The notes under the pieces were generated by a model. It did no database searches and was not told where the DNA came from. It was given only the letters and a program-made list of their open reading frames with translations. Shown here piece after piece: positions 1 to 9,798 of a stretch of 64,000 nt of DNA (the first letter of the stretch is position 1; each line of letters opens with the position of its first letter). The stretch covers positions 22,193-86,192 of the forward strand of contig JAIQZO010000066.1 of the NCBI GenBank assembly GCA_021777055.1, in the 5' to 3' direction. This DNA comes from Candidatus Anammoxibacter sp. (GTDB lineage: Bacteria; Planctomycetota; Brocadiia; Brocadiales; Anammoxibacteraceae). Position numbers and translations under genes: made by a program.

Positions 1-1314
1 ATGATGATTGATGAAAGTCATGATATCATGCCATCAACGTTAGAAAACAAGTTAAGTCTGAAAGATATAAAAGCTTCCATTGGAAGAGAGTCATCCTCGT
101 ACAGATATCATCAAATATCTGCGAGAGTGCTTGATGCGGATATGCAAATGATTTACACTTCCACAGATTTTCTGGAGCCGTTTTCAAAGGGATCTGGGAA
201 TATGGCCAAAAGTTTGGATGAAGGTAAACCGGTGTATGAATTGATAAGGGTTGAGAATCGAAGCTCTCCTTACATACTTCTGACCAAACCTGTCTTTCAA
301 GATGGGGAGCTAAAGTATATCTTACAGATGTCAATGTATCTGAGGGATGTGTATAAGTCAGCAAAGTATTTCAGGGCGAATCTATTGATGATAATTCCTG
401 GGCTTATTCTGATTTCCGTTTTCGGTGGCTGGTTTATCTCTAGAAAGAGTTTAGCTCCGGTGTGGGAGATAATCAGATCAACTCGTGAAATAACATCATT
501 AAACCTTGATAAGCGAATAAAATCTCTTGACACTGGTGATGAGTTGGAAGAGTTGACAAGTACCATTAATCTAATGCTTGATAGATTAGAAGAGTCGTTT
601 GAAAGGATAGTTCAGTTTACTTCTGATGTCTCCCATGAACTACGTACTCCTATTGCTACACTAAGGGCTGGTACCGATATTATACTTTGTAAGAAGAGGA
701 CGGCGGAAGAGTATCAGACACTGCATGAAAATAACCTGATCGAGTATGAAAAAATAAGCAGTATGATAGATGATCTTTTAACGCTCCTGCGGTCTGATTC
801 AGGCAGAAAGATCTTGAACCTGGAATCTATTGATTTGAGCAGTATGATAGATGATCTTAGTCATAAATTTGTGATTATAGCGGGCGCAAAGGGCGTTAAA
901 TTTGTTGTAAAAAATAAACCGGAGGTCCGGATAAAAGGGGATGCGGTACTTTTAAACAGGGCGTTATGTAACCTTATGGATAATGCAGTCAAATATACTC
1001 TGTCGGGTGGCAGTGTTTCTGTAACTATTAAAGATAACAGTGATGAAGTCTTAGTTATTATTAGGGACACTGGTGTTGGTATAGCGAAAAAGGATTCAGG
1101 GAGAATCTTTGACCGGTTTTATCGTTCCGATCCGTCAAGGTCGCGCAATACGGGAGGGGCTGGACTGGGGCTTAGTATAGTAAAGAATATTGTGGAACTG
1201 CATAACGGCAGGATCGAAGTATCGTCCAATCTAGGTAAAGGAAGTGTATTTACAGTAACTCTTCCAATGAAGATAAAGAATAGTATATCTCCAAACAACA
1301 GACACATAATATAG
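1..1314 (+). CDS. Sensor histidine kinase, heavy-metal (CusS-like) type, 5' partial
   Basis: Membrane sensor kinase, probably controlling the efflux operon that follows. Visible in order: an extracytoplasmic region (residues 1-125), a transmembrane helix (about 128-148), a HAMP linker (about 150-200), the phosphoacceptor motif SHELRTP (about 211-217), and a HATPase domain with an N box (NLMDNAVKYT), DTGVGI and GGAGLGLSIV. CusS-type kinases of about 460-480 residues begin with an extra N-terminal transmembrane helix that is missing here. The ATG at base 1 is therefore probably internal and the gene starts left of the window. Its response regulator would be expected further upstream. The kinase call is firm. 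The metal specificity is inferred only from the adjoining CusA/CzcA-like pump. Confidence 0.88.
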   Translation: MMIDESHDIMPSTLENKLSLKDIKASIGRESSSYRYHQISARVLDADMQMIYTSTDFLEPFSKGSGNMAKSLDEGKPVYELIRVENRSSPYILLTKPVFQDGELKYILQMSMYLRDVYKSAKYFRANLLMIIPGLILISVFGGWFISRKSLAPVWEIIRSTREITSLNLDKRIKSLDTGDELEELTSTINLMLDRLEESFERIVQFTSDVSHELRTPIATLRAGTDIILCKKRTAEEYQTLHENNLIEYEKISSMIDDLLTLLRSDSGRKILNLESIDLSSMIDDLSHKFVIIAGAKGVKFVVKNKPEVRIKGDAVLLNRALCNLMDNAVKYTLSGGSVSVTIKDNSDEVLVIIRDTGVGIAKKDSGRIFDRFYRSDPSRSRNTGGAGLGLSIVKNIVELHNGRIEVSSNLGKGSVFTVTLPMKIKNSISPNNRHII

Positions 1315-1717
1315 ACTATGTTTTGTAGTTTATGGAAACTTCATTGCTGAATCTAAGATTTATAATTTGTATCTATTCTGCGCATTCAAGAGACAGAATG
1401 CAGAAACAAAAGCACAAACATGAAAGTTTGAGTCATAAAACCGATAGTGCACTTGGTACTCTTTTACCATGATAATCGTGCAACGCACTATCAAACCTGA
1501 AGGTTTGAGTTACGTATCGTAAAGGAAAATTAATGTATGTAACTCATGGCTTTAGCCTTGAGATAAAAGGATCAACAATGATACAAAGATACTTTATACA
1601 GCATGTATCACAATCTTTCTTAATACATATTTTAGTCTTCAATGCGATAAATCCTTGTGTTTTGGGGGTAACGTCACCAATAGAACAATTAAAATTTTCA
1701 TTACAATCAATGAAACC
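1315..1717 (+). promoter_or_regulatory. Leader region upstream of the efflux operon
   Basis: About 400 bases with no convincing gene. An 8-bp inverted repeat, GATAGTGC/GCACTATC, spans about 1442-1494. A short hairpin AAACCTGAAGGTTT follows it, and the motif GAA(A/G)GTTTGAGT occurs twice (near 1421 and 1499). A 77-codon open frame at 1533-1766 overlaps the start of the next gene and resembles nothing I know. The inverted repeat could be an operator or attenuator for the efflux operon, but no known family motif was recognised. Confidence 0.3.
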
Positions 1718-3058
1718 ATGTGCTCAAGAACCGTTTACTATCATTTTGTTATTCCGGTTATTCTGATATTAGTTGGCTGCTCGACGCATTTAACTCATGA
1801 CCTTGCATATGTATCCGATTCTATCCGCAAACGGACAGGGCATAATCTCGTCTCAATTGAAGATGTGAATGGGCTAAAGCTACCTGATGGTATTGTACTT
1901 ACAGACGGCCTAACCGAGGATGAAGCGGTTGCTATTGCCTTGTGGAATAACGCCGGACTTCAAGCTGATCTTACAGGGCTTGGTTTTGCACGGGCAGATC
2001 TGATAGAAGCAGGTATGATCAGTAATCCGGTATCTCAAACGCTTTTTGCTTCAGGGCCGAAACAGATGGAATCCACTCTGCTTCTGCCGATAGAGTCACT
2101 ATGGCAGAGGCCGTATCGAGTTTCCGCAGCTAAGCTAAGTGCTGAACGTGTGGCAGAGAACCTGGTACAGAATAGCCTGAATCTGATTCGTGACGTTATG
2201 ATAACCTACTCCAATTTTGCTTTTACACTGGAACAAATAGAGATTGTAAGAGAAGAAATAGAACTTGATAATGAAATTCTTGCAATTGCACAGGTTCGCC
2301 TGCGTGCCGGTGACATAAGCGGGTTGGAAGAGGCTGCGCTTCGACTTGAAGCTGCTCAAAAACAGAGAACTTTTATCGACTATACACGTGGCGTTGCTAT
2401 TTTAGATATGGAGTTGAAAACACTAATTGGTATGGCGCAGGAAGAAAATACCATTAAGCTTACACCAACGCAAATTGATGTTCAACTGATCTACAATCTT
2501 GATGAACTCCTCACTTTGGCATATGAGGCCCGTCCGGATTTACGCGCGGCTGAAATTGCTATTGAAGCTGCGGGCAAGCGTCTGGGATGGGAACGCTCAA
2601 AAATTTTCAAATTTACTGCCATTGCTGATTTTAATGAGAGGGGTAGAAGCGGCCCTGAATTTGGGCCGGGCGCATTGTTTGATCTGCCTGTTTTTAACTG
2701 GAATAATGGAAAGGTCGCACGCTCTAAAGTACAATTGGAACAGGCTGTAAGACAATATGTGGTTGTTAAACGGGAGATAGCATTTAAGGTGCGTGAAGCG
2801 TACACAAATTACCTTTCCGCGTTGAAGGCTTTAAAAATATTGCGTTCTGATATATTACCTTCTGCCGTAATAGCAGTAAACAAAGCAGAGAAAAGATATT
2901 CAGTTGGTGAGATTTCATATCTGGAATTCCTAGGATTCAAGCGACAGCTTCTGTACTCACGCTTGGGAGAATCTGAATCAATGGCAGAACTGCGCCGGGC
3001 TTCAGCACAACTCAGACATAGCGTAGGCTTTATACAGGATATACTTAATACAAAATAG
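1718..3058 (+). CDS. RND-system outer-membrane factor (TolC/CusC-like lipoprotein)
   Basis: Outer-membrane channel component of a tripartite efflux system. With the ATG at 1718 the protein starts with a short signal sequence ending in the lipobox LVGC (Cys21), so it is probably an acylated OM lipoprotein. An upstream in-frame ATG at 1655 would bury the signal peptide. The rest (about 445 residues) has two related long helical halves, with motifs such as EARPDLRAAEIAIEAA and RAGDISGLEEAAL typical of the OEP family. It is followed 33 bp later by the membrane fusion protein gene. Family assignment is strong. The substrate is unknown. Confidence 0.85.
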   Translation: MCSRTVYYHFVIPVILILVGCSTHLTHDLAYVSDSIRKRTGHNLVSIEDVNGLKLPDGIVLTDGLTEDEAVAIALWNNAGLQADLTGLGFARADLIEAGMISNPVSQTLFASGPKQMESTLLLPIESLWQRPYRVSAAKLSAERVAENLVQNSLNLIRDVMITYSNFAFTLEQIEIVREEIELDNEILAIAQVRLRAGDISGLEEAALRLEAAQKQRTFIDYTRGVAILDMELKTLIGMAQEENTIKLTPTQIDVQLIYNLDELLTLAYEARPDLRAAEIAIEAAGKRLGWERSKIFKFTAIADFNERGRSGPEFGPGALFDLPVFNWNNGKVARSKVQLEQAVRQYVVVKREIAFKVREAYTNYLSALKALKILRSDILPSAVIAVNKAEKRYSVGEISYLEFLGFKRQLLYSRLGESESMAELRRASAQLRHSVGFIQDILNTK

Positions 3059-3091
3059 AGAGAATCAGATAATAAGGTAAAGGAGATTATT

Positions 3092-4309
3092 TTGCGCGGA
3101 AGTTTAAGATTTATCATCACGTATACGGGTAAATTTATTTTGTTATTCTTTTTCATACTTATCTGTTCCTGTAGTAAGAATGAACAACCCAAAGAAAAGT
3201 CGGATACTCCGGCGAAGGTTATTCATGGTGTCAAAGAATCTGAACTTACAACCATTATCCTTTCTCCTAAGGCGGAACAGCGTCTGGGGATAGAAACGTC
3301 AATCGCAGAATACCGAAACATACGGAACACGATAAGACTTGGAGGAGAAATAATGTCGCCCTCAGGTCATGAAGCCAGGATTGCGGCTCCCATGCCAGGT
3401 ACGGTTTTCGGGATAAACAGTGACAAGTTACTACCGGCAGGAACTCAGGTGAAAAGGGGGCAGGCAATCATGAACCTCTTACTACTTACACCAGAAAAGG
3501 ATCTTGCGGGTGCGCATGAAGCCATCAAAGTTAAAAAAATGCAGTTAGAGGTTGCACAGGCTGAGGCAGATCGCGCAGAGTTTCTTTTGCAGGGTAAAGC
3601 AACTAGCGAGAAGATTTATCTTCAGGCTCAAGCTGGACTGGCTGCAGCAAATGCATCTCTCAAGGCGGCAGAGGCACGACAGGGTCTCCTGGACGGAGTT
3701 GGGATGGAATCCACAACGGAAGGCCTTTCTACTTATGTGTTGAAGTCGCCTGTTGATGGTGTGATACAGCGTATTTACGTTGCATCTGGTCAATCAGTTC
3801 CTGCGGCAACTGTGTTATTTGAGATTGCCTGTCAGGATCCAGTCTGGTTACGCGTACCTGTTTATGTCGGGGACCTGGCAAAGATAGATCAGCAGAAGGA
3901 AGCAATTATTCAACCGCTAGGGACTTATAGTGATATAAATAATTACAAGGCCAAACTCGTAAACGGCGCACCCCTCAGTGATGCCAACAGCGTATCTTCA
4001 GATCTTTTCTTTGAATTATCAAATCAGGATGGTTTCTTTCGTACAGGACAGAAGGTTAGTGTTTTATTGGAGAAACTGAGTTCCGGCAATAGAATTGTTG
4101 TTCCCTGGTCAGCAATAATATACGACATCAATGGCGGGAACTGGGTTTATTTGAGAAGTGCCAGGAATACATACTCAAGGCGACGTGTTGAAGTATCCAA
4201 TGTGATTGATGGTTTTGCGGTACTGACACGTGGCATTGAAAAAAATGACGAGATTGTTACTACAGGAACTGCGGAGTTATTCGGAACAGAGTTTGGAGGA
4301 AACAAATGA
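3092..4309 (+). CDS. RND efflux membrane fusion protein (periplasmic adaptor)
   Basis: Periplasmic adaptor linking the inner-membrane RND pump to the outer-membrane factor. The start is a TTG at 3092, preceded by AAGGAG at the proper distance; no better ATG exists. The N-terminus is a lipoprotein-type signal with Cys25/Cys27 after a hydrophobic stretch. Then follow a lipoyl/barrel-sandwich half ([20 protein letters not shown]), an alanine-rich hairpin coiled coil (about residues 145-205), the returning lipoyl half ([20 protein letters not shown]) and C-terminal beta-barrel domains. No N-terminal or C-terminal CusF-like metal-binding extension is present. The stop overlaps the start of the pump gene by 4 bases (ATGA), indicating translational coupling. 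Confidence 0.88.
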   Translation: MRGSLRFIITYTGKFILLFFFILICSCSKNEQPKEKSDTPAKVIHGVKESELTTIILSPKAEQRLGIETSIAEYRNIRNTIRLGGEIMSPSGHEARIAAPMPGTVFGINSDKLLPAGTQVKRGQAIMNLLLLTPEKDLAGAHEAIKVKKMQLEVAQAEADRAEFLLQGKATSEKIYLQAQAGLAAANASLKAAEARQGLLDGVGMESTTEGLSTYVLKSPVDGVIQRIYVASGQSVPAATVLFEIACQDPVWLRVPVYVGDLAKIDQQKEAIIQPLGTYSDINNYKAKLVNGAPLSDANSVSSDLFFELSNQDGFFRTGQKVSVLLEKLSSGNRIVVPWSAIIYDINGGNWVYLRSARNTYSRRRVEVSNVIDGFAVLTRGIEKNDEIVTTGTAELFGTEFGGNK

Positions 4310-7300
4310 TAACGTGGCTGGTATCAACCTCACTGCGTCTGCGTGCATCCATTGTCGTAGTAACCATGTTTTTGCTGATAGCTGGTTCGCATACGGTAAT
4401 CAAAAGAAGCTCCTTTGATGTATTTCCGGAATTTGCCCCTCCATTTATAGAGATACAGACTGAAGGGCCCGGACTTTCAACGTCCGAAGTTGAGACCCTG
4501 ATTACCATACCTGTTGAGGGTGCAGTTAACGGCATCTCATGGCTGAAGAAGGTACGTTCCAAGTCTGTTCTCGGCCTTTCCTCCGTCGTGGTCTATTTTG
4601 AAGAGGGTACAGCCGTCATGCAGGCCCGACAGCTTGTTCAGGAGAGGCTGACTCAGCTTGCAGAGAAATTGCCATCCGTGGTCAAGGCACCGGTAATACT
4701 TTCTCCACTATCATCTACCAGTAGAGTCCTCAAGATAGGACTTTCCTCAAAAAAGCTGTCACAAATGGATATGTCAACAGTTGCGACGTGGACGATCAGG
4801 CCGCGGCTTATGGCCATCCCGGGTGTGGCAAATGTTGCCATCTGGGGACAGCGTGACCGTCAGATTCAGGTGCTCATAGATCCTGATAATCTGTATACAC
4901 ATGGGGTTACCACAAACGACATAGTTGGGTCGGTACGTGATGCTACATTAATTGGAAGCGGAGGGTTTATCGACACACCCAATCAGCGGCTTGCGGTTTC
5001 ACAGGTTCTATCTATGAAGTCTCCTGAAGATCTATCACATGTTCCAGTTGCCTTTCGTAATGGAGCTATTCTGAAACTGGGAGATTTGGCAGAGTTGGTA
5101 GAAGGTTTCCCTCCGCCTATTGGTAACGCTGTTATAAATGACGGACCTGGCTTGCTGCTTATCGTTGAAAAACAGCCGTGGGGGAATACACTTGAAGTAA
5201 CCCGCAAGGTCGAAGATGTACTGGAAGATCTCAAACCTGGCATTAAGGATATTGAAATAGATTCTACTATCTTTCGCCCGGCAACATTTATTGAAATGTC
5301 TCTCCATAATCTTAACAGGGCACTGCTTATCGGCTGTGTCCTGGTAATTGTGGTATTGGCATTTTTTCTTAATGACTGGCGGACTGCCCTGATCAGTGTT
5401 CTGGCAATTCCGACTTCGCTGGTCATCGCCGCACTGATTCTTCACTATCGTGGGGGAACCATTAATACTATGGTGCTTGCCGGGCTTGTTATCGCGCTTG
5501 GAGAGCTTGTTGATGATGCAGTTATAGATGTAGAAAACATAATGCGAAGACTTCGCCTAAATCGAGAGGCCGGTAGTCCTGAATCGTCATTCAAGGTTGT
5601 GCTGAAGGCATCACTGGAGGTACGTAGCGCAGTTGTATACGGCAGTGTAATCGTTGTACTGGTACTCATTCCTGTTTTCTTCCTGAAGGGATTAGCGGGT
5701 TCATTCTTTAGTCCACTCGCCTTCTCCTACATACTAGCTATTATGTCATCTCTGCTGGTAGCCCTTACACTTACACCGGCATTGTCATTAATACTTTTAC
5801 CGGGGGTATCTCATCGTAGGGAACCATCATTCGTGAGATGGCTTAAAGTGCGTTACCGGTCCATACTTCGTCCTTTGATTATGAGGCCGAAGCGTGTTAT
5901 CTCTTTTGTGGCCGCCGCCTTTATCCTTACATTAGTGGCGATTCCATTTCTTGGTGAAGAATTTCTTCCGAATTTTAAAGAGCATGATTTCCTGATGCAC
6001 TGGGTTGAAAAACCAGGGACTTCGTTGCAGGCCATGGAGCGGATAACTACACGTGTGAGTAAAGAGCTGCGTTCCATTCCGGGAGTACGCAATTTTGGCT
6101 CGCACATCGGACGTTCCGAGGTTGCCGATGAGGTGGTAGGCCCGAACTTTGCAGAACTCTGGATCAGTATGGACTCTGATGTCGACTACGATGCGACAGT
6201 TGCAAAAATACAGGAAGTTGTAGACGGTTATCCGGGTCTGTACCGAGATTTGCTTACTTATCTGCGGGAAAGAATTAAAGAGGTGCTTACGGGATCCAGC
6301 GCCACAATTGTAGTACGTATATATGGTGAGAATCTTGATATCCTCCGTGGAAAAGCTGAGGAAGTCAGGAGGTTTATTTCTGAAGTAAGAGGTGTTGCCG
6401 ACTTAAAAGTTCAACCACAGATTCTAGTTCCACAGGTGGAGGTTCGTTACCGTCCTGAGAGTGCCGCGCATTTTGGGTTGAACGGTGGTATGGTACGTAA
6501 TGCGGTGGCATTGCTGATGAACGGAATGAAGGTGGGAGAGTTTTATGAAGACCAGAATATTTTCGATGTAGTCGTTTGGGGTGCTCCTAATGTTCGTGAC
6601 AACCTTGATGCGCTTCGTTCACTGAGGATTGAACTACCTACAGGAGGAATAGTTCCCTTGAATGAGGTTGCGGATGTTATTGTAGCTCCTGTACCTAACA
6701 AGATTACGCGTGAATCGGCATCACGCTATACAGAAATTACGTGTAATGTACGGGATCGTGATCTTGGAAGTGTAGTGCGTGATATTAGAAGCAGAGTTAA
6801 AAACATTTCGTTCGAGAGTGGTTATCATCCTGAGGTTCTGGGAGAATACGCTGCACAGGAGGCATCAAGAAACCGCATTATTATACTCTCAATAATGTCC
6901 GTTATTGGCATTTTCCTTATACTGCATATGAGTTTCGGTTCTGTCATACTTGCTCTACTTGTATTCATTGGTCTACCATTTGCCTTGATCGGCAGTGTGG
7001 TAGCCACGTTCATGGGAGGGGGAGTACTATCTCTTGGTTCACTTATAGGATTTATCACTGTGTTGGGAATTTCCGCCAGAAACAGCATTATGCTTATCAG
7101 TCACTATAATCACCTGGTGATAGAGGAAGGACAATCTTTCGATATCAACCTGATTGTGAGCGGCGCAATGGAACGACTGGTGCCTATCCTGATGACGACT
7201 TTAACAACTGGCCTCGCTCTAATGCCAATAGTTATAGGGGGTAATCTACCCGGCCAAGAGATTGAGCACCCTATGGCAATAGTCATTATTGGCGGATTGA

Positions 7301-7389
7301 CAAGTTCAATCTTACTCAACCTGTTTGTCATGCCTGTGATGTACTGGAAATTTGGTGCTGTACGTAATATCAATACTGCCCCGGAGTGA
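4306..7389 (+). CDS. RND efflux pump, CusA/CzcA (heavy-metal efflux)-like
   Basis: Proton-driven inner-membrane pump, 1027 residues, the usual RND length. The N-terminal helix and porter region match the HME subfamily pattern: [17 protein letters not shown], then a conserved block ending VVYFEEGT, then [11 protein letters not shown]4 carries the proton-relay acidic pair in [15 protein letters not shown] (about residues 395-409). The second half starts near residue 520 and repeats the fold, ending with [16 protein letters not shown]. The TM4 sequence [12 protein letters not shown] differs from classical CusA (AMVDAAIVMIEN), so the substrate may not be copper or zinc. It overlaps the adaptor gene by 4 bp, and a terminator-like hairpin follows. 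Confidence 0.88.
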   Translation: MITWLVSTSLRLRASIVVVTMFLLIAGSHTVIKRSSFDVFPEFAPPFIEIQTEGPGLSTSEVETLITIPVEGAVNGISWLKKVRSKSVLGLSSVVVYFEEGTAVMQARQLVQERLTQLAEKLPSVVKAPVILSPLSSTSRVLKIGLSSKKLSQMDMSTVATWTIRPRLMAIPGVANVAIWGQRDRQIQVLIDPDNLYTHGVTTNDIVGSVRDATLIGSGGFIDTPNQRLAVSQVLSMKSPEDLSHVPVAFRNGAILKLGDLAELVEGFPPPIGNAVINDGPGLLLIVEKQPWGNTLEVTRKVEDVLEDLKPGIKDIEIDSTIFRPATFIEMSLHNLNRALLIGCVLVIVVLAFFLNDWRTALISVLAIPTSLVIAALILHYRGGTINTMVLAGLVIALGELVDDAVIDVENIMRRLRLNREAGSPESSFKVVLKASLEVRSAVVYGSVIVVLVLIPVFFLKGLAGSFFSPLAFSYILAIMSSLLVALTLTPALSLILLPGVSHRREPSFVRWLKVRYRSILRPLIMRPKRVISFVAAAFILTLVAIPFLGEEFLPNFKEHDFLMHWVEKPGTSLQAMERITTRVSKELRSIPGVRNFGSHIGRSEVADEVVGPNFAELWISMDSDVDYDATVAKIQEVVDGYPGLYRDLLTYLRERIKEVLTGSSATIVVRIYGENLDILRGKAEEVRRFISEVRGVADLKVQPQILVPQVEVRYRPESAAHFGLNGGMVRNAVALLMNGMKVGEFYEDQNIFDVVVWGAPNVRDNLDALRSLRIELPTGGIVPLNEVADVIVAPVPNKITRESASRYTEITCNVRDRDLGSVVRDIRSRVKNISFESGYHPEVLGEYAAQEASRNRIIILSIMSVIGIFLILHMSFGSVILALLVFIGLPFALIGSVVATFMGGGVLSLGSLIGFITVLGISARNSIMLISHYNHLVIEEGQSFDINLIVSGAMERLVPILMTTLTTGLALMPIVIGGNLPGQEIEHPMAIVIIGGLTSSILLNLFVMPVMYWKFGAVRNINTAPE

Positions 7390-7427
7390 AACTCTGTGAT
7401 ATTCATACTTGTCCCCCAAAAATATTC

Positions 7428-7480
7428 ATCCCATACTCATTTTAATAATAATTTGTCAGCATGGGATCTTTTTCTTATTT
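7428..7480 (+). terminator. Probable terminator of the efflux operon
   Basis: ATCCCAT (7428-7434) pairs with ATGGGAT (7461-7467), extended by a CT/AG pair beyond one mismatch. A T-rich run follows (CTTTTTCTTATTTTT). The position, 39 bp after the pump stop codon, fits an intrinsic terminator, although the loop is long. Confidence 0.5.
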
Positions 7481-7523
7481 TTACACATACCATATAAAAG
7501 GGAAGAAGAATTCTTTAGAGATC

Positions 7524-7682
7524 AGTTATCATTTCCAATAAATAACTTCTATAAAATCTTGCAGTATTTATAGGTAATTATTATGATATATTGCTTCTCT
7601 GTGAGCAACAATCAACTCATAGAACTAAGAGAACTTATTCTGAATCGTTTTTAATTCACTGATTTGTAATATACTAGTGATG
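7524..7682 (+). repeat. Left copy of the iron-sulfur/molybdoenzyme promoter region (direct repeat)
   Basis: About 160 bp nearly identical to 8844-9025, the region just upstream of the four-cluster iron-sulfur protein gene. Shared blocks include AATAAATAACTTCTATAAAA, AATTATTATGATATATTGCT and ACTGATTTGTAATATAC. The left copy lacks about 20 bp, including an inverted repeat present in the right copy. It ends at AGTGATG (7676-7682), where the sequence switches directly into a porin 3' end. Confidence 0.85.
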
Positions 7683-7831
7683 CAATAAGGGAAACCATCT
7701 TTGGCCTCAGTTGGTTTTTTGCAGAACACAAATCAAAACTCCAGTTTAACGCTATACGAATTGACAGTGAGAAACCGGGGCCTGATGATATAGATTACAA
7801 GTATTGGTTCCAGTACCAAATGTCATTTTAA
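7676..7831 (+). pseudogene. Remnant 3' tail of an O/P-type porin gene
   Basis: Fifty-one codons plus a stop, matching the last part of the intact porin at 12910-14301 (aligned to 14146-14301) with only a few substitutions. Key stretches are SDAIRETIFGLSWFFA, FNAIRIDSEKPGPDDIDY and the C-terminal FQYQMSF. There is no start codon or upstream porin sequence; the fragment is fused to a promoter-region copy. It is a non-functional relic of a second porin, and thus of a second copy of the whole operon. Confidence 0.85.
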
Positions 7832-7854
7832 CTTTTCCAAAGTTCTTTCAATAA

Positions 7855-8796
7855 ATGACAAATTCAGGTAACGAAAACATAGACATCCATAGTTTAAAAG
7901 TATTTTGCAAGGTAGTTGAAAATAAGAGCTTTACAAAAGCGGCGAAAGCTTTATTCCTTTCACAGCCAACCATAAGCTCCCATGTCTCTAAACTTGAAAA
8001 AAGTTTTGGATCCCGGCTTTTGGACAGGTTGGGTAATGAAATAATTCCTACTAAAGCTGGCCTTATACTTTTTGAATATGGAAGCAAAATTCTACTGATA
8101 AAAGACGAGATGGTTCAATCAATAGGTGGCTATCTCGGCAACATATCCGGTAAGCTTGTCCTCGGCGCTAGCACAATTCCAGGAGAATATATACTACCTG
8201 AATTTTTTGGCAAGTTTAATAATGCTTACCCAAGAGTTAAAGTAAAAACCAAGATATCTGACAGTGCTAAAATTGCAGAAATGGTTGCTTCCGGTCAAGT
8301 TGAAATAGGTTTTGTTGGAGCCAAACCCGCAGGATTAGTTTCTGAATATTTTGGCAATGATAACCTTGTTTTGATCGTACCTTCTGGACATAGATTACTG
8401 AAAACAGGACAAAAAGTAAAAAAAGGGATGAAAATGGTTGCAATAGATATTTGCGAATTAAAAAAAGAACCGTTTATTGCAAGAGAACCTGGATCAGGAA
8501 CAAGAAAAGCAATGGAAATTGGTTTAGAAAAGGCAGGCTTTAATATTAGGGATTTACAGGTTGTTTGTGAACTAGGCTCTACCGGTGCAGTAAAAAAAGC
8601 CGTTATGGAATCAATTGGAGTATCCATTGTTTCCGACAAAGCTATAAAGCATGAAATAAAGCTAGGTCTACTAAAAAACGTTAATGTAAAAGAATTAAAT
8701 ATAAAGAGAGACTTCCATTTAATCCGCAATCCTAGAAGAACCCTATCACCAATAGCCCAATCATTTATGAAATTCATTAAAGAGCAAAAACTCTAA
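7855..8796 (+). CDS. LysR-family transcriptional regulator
   Basis: DNA-binding regulator of 313 residues. The N-terminal winged helix-turn-helix (about residues 10-70) reads LKVFCKVVENKSFTKAAKAL then FLSQPTISSHVSKLEK. The periplasmic-binding-protein-like effector domain starts at LVLGASTIPGEYILPEFF (about residue 100). From memory, this pattern resembles the group called selenium-metabolism-associated LysR regulators, but it could equally be a CysB/CbbR-like sensor. The gene lies 23 bp after a porin relic and just upstream of the iron-sulfur/molybdoenzyme operon, in the same direction, so that operon is its likely target. The effector is unknown. Confidence 0.87.
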   Translation: MTNSGNENIDIHSLKVFCKVVENKSFTKAAKALFLSQPTISSHVSKLEKSFGSRLLDRLGNEIIPTKAGLILFEYGSKILLIKDEMVQSIGGYLGNISGKLVLGASTIPGEYILPEFFGKFNNAYPRVKVKTKISDSAKIAEMVASGQVEIGFVGAKPAGLVSEYFGNDNLVLIVPSGHRLLKTGQKVKKGMKMVAIDICELKKEPFIAREPGSGTRKAMEIGLEKAGFNIRDLQVVCELGSTGAVKKAVMESIGVSIVSDKAIKHEIKLGLLKNVNVKELNIKRDFHLIRNPRRTLSPIAQSFMKFIKEQKL

Positions 8797-8843
8797 AATG
8801 ATAGTATCACAATAAGTCTTGTAGCCGATTTTGTTTTACTAAT

Positions 8844-9025
8844 AGTTGTCATTCCCAATAAATAACTTCTATAAAATCTTCCGGTATTTATAGAGATTAT
8901 CTATTGGTATTATAGATAATTATTATGATATATTGCTTCTCCTTTGAGCAACAAACAACTCATAGAACTAAAAGAACTTATTCCGAATCGTTTTTGATTC
9001 ACTGATTTGTAATATACAAGTGATG
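8844..9025 (+). repeat. Right copy of the direct repeat; promoter region of the redox operon
   Basis: Right member of the pair with 7524-7682. It occupies the intergenic region between the LysR gene and the iron-sulfur protein gene, so it very likely contains that operon's promoter. It differs from the left copy by about 20 extra bases that complete a palindrome (8896-8920). Confidence 0.8.
8896..8920 (+). promoter_or_regulatory. Palindrome, candidate LysR-type operator
   Basis: ATTATCTA - 9 bp - TAGATAAT, a perfect 8-bp dyad centred about 160 bp before the iron-sulfur protein start. It contains T-N11-A spacings of the sort bound by LysR-type regulators and lies 100 bp from the end of a LysR gene. 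It is absent from the left repeat copy. The regulatory role is inferred. Confidence 0.4.
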
Positions 9026-9065
9026 ATACATCGTATCAATTTTCAATTTATCAGGAGCTAAAATT

Positions 9066-9737
9066 ATGATCTCCGTTACATCAATTCCCTGGGAAAACAT
9101 TGGCAAGGTGCGTTCAGAACCTAAGAAACGTGCCGGGATTATTGTAGATCTTCGCCTCTGTGTTGGATGTCACTCCTGCAGTCTAGCCTGCAAAACAGAG
9201 CATAACATACCTCTTCGTTGTTTCCGTACAAGAGTCAGATACCTTGAAAGGGGAGATAAACTCACCTTAAAGTTTTTCCCGTTAATATGCATGCATTGTC
9301 AAGATTCACCATGCCTGAAGGCATGCCCTTGCAACGCTATACTACGTCTTGAAGACAAAACCGTTATTATTGATAAAAATCGTTGTGGTTCTGAAAAAGC
9401 CTGTGTAAAAGCCTGTCCATACGGAGCAATTTATATTGATCCTGCGACGGATAAGGCAGATAAGTGCGATCTCTGTGCAAATCGTACAGCATTGGGAATG
9501 GAGCCTGCATGCGTTAACGTATGCCCTGTAAATGCTCTTAAATATTGCGATCTAGAAGATCCGGATGATCCCGTTGTTATTTATGCCAGAAAACATGATG
9601 CGAAAGCTTTTAAAGAAGAAGCTGGTACTAATCCAAGCGTTTTTTACATCGGCTTGGAGAAATGGATGGAAAAAAAGGTAGAGAATGGAATTCAACTATC
9701 ATCAAAAGAAGATGAGATTATTTATGTCCAGAAATAA
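9066..9737 (+). CDS. Four-cluster ferredoxin-type electron-transfer subunit (DmsB/PsrB/NarH family)
   Basis: Electron-transfer subunit expected to pair with the downstream molybdopterin oxidoreductase. Four Cys motifs are visible: CVGCHSCSLACKTEHNIP, CMHCQDSPCLKACP, CGSEKACVKACPYGAI and CDLCANRTALGMEPACVNVCP. The third motif lacks the second Cys: the usual C-x2-C-x2-C-x3-CP reads C-G-S-E-K-A-C, placing Glu where Cys is expected. One cluster may therefore be 3Fe-4S or carry an unusual ligand. The protein has 223 residues and no signal peptide or membrane anchor, so export would depend on the TAT-carrying partner. A gap of about 300 bp, holding a gene relic, separates it from the catalytic subunit. 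Confidence 0.88.
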   Translation: MISVTSIPWENIGKVRSEPKKRAGIIVDLRLCVGCHSCSLACKTEHNIPLRCFRTRVRYLERGDKLTLKFFPLICMHCQDSPCLKACPCNAILRLEDKTVIIDKNRCGSEKACVKACPYGAIYIDPATDKADKCDLCANRTALGMEPACVNVCPVNALKYCDLEDPDDPVVIYARKHDAKAFKEEAGTNPSVFYIGLEKWMEKKVENGIQLSSKEDEIIYVQK

Positions 9738-9798
9738 TGGTTAATCATAAGTGTCGTAACGACTTAACATAATAATGAATGAGAATTCAGGAGTCAGG

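Noticed and set aside
1533..1766. 77-codon open frame on the plus strand upstream of the outer-membrane factor
   Set aside because: It overlaps the signal-peptide region of the next gene and shows no family features. Probably spurious.
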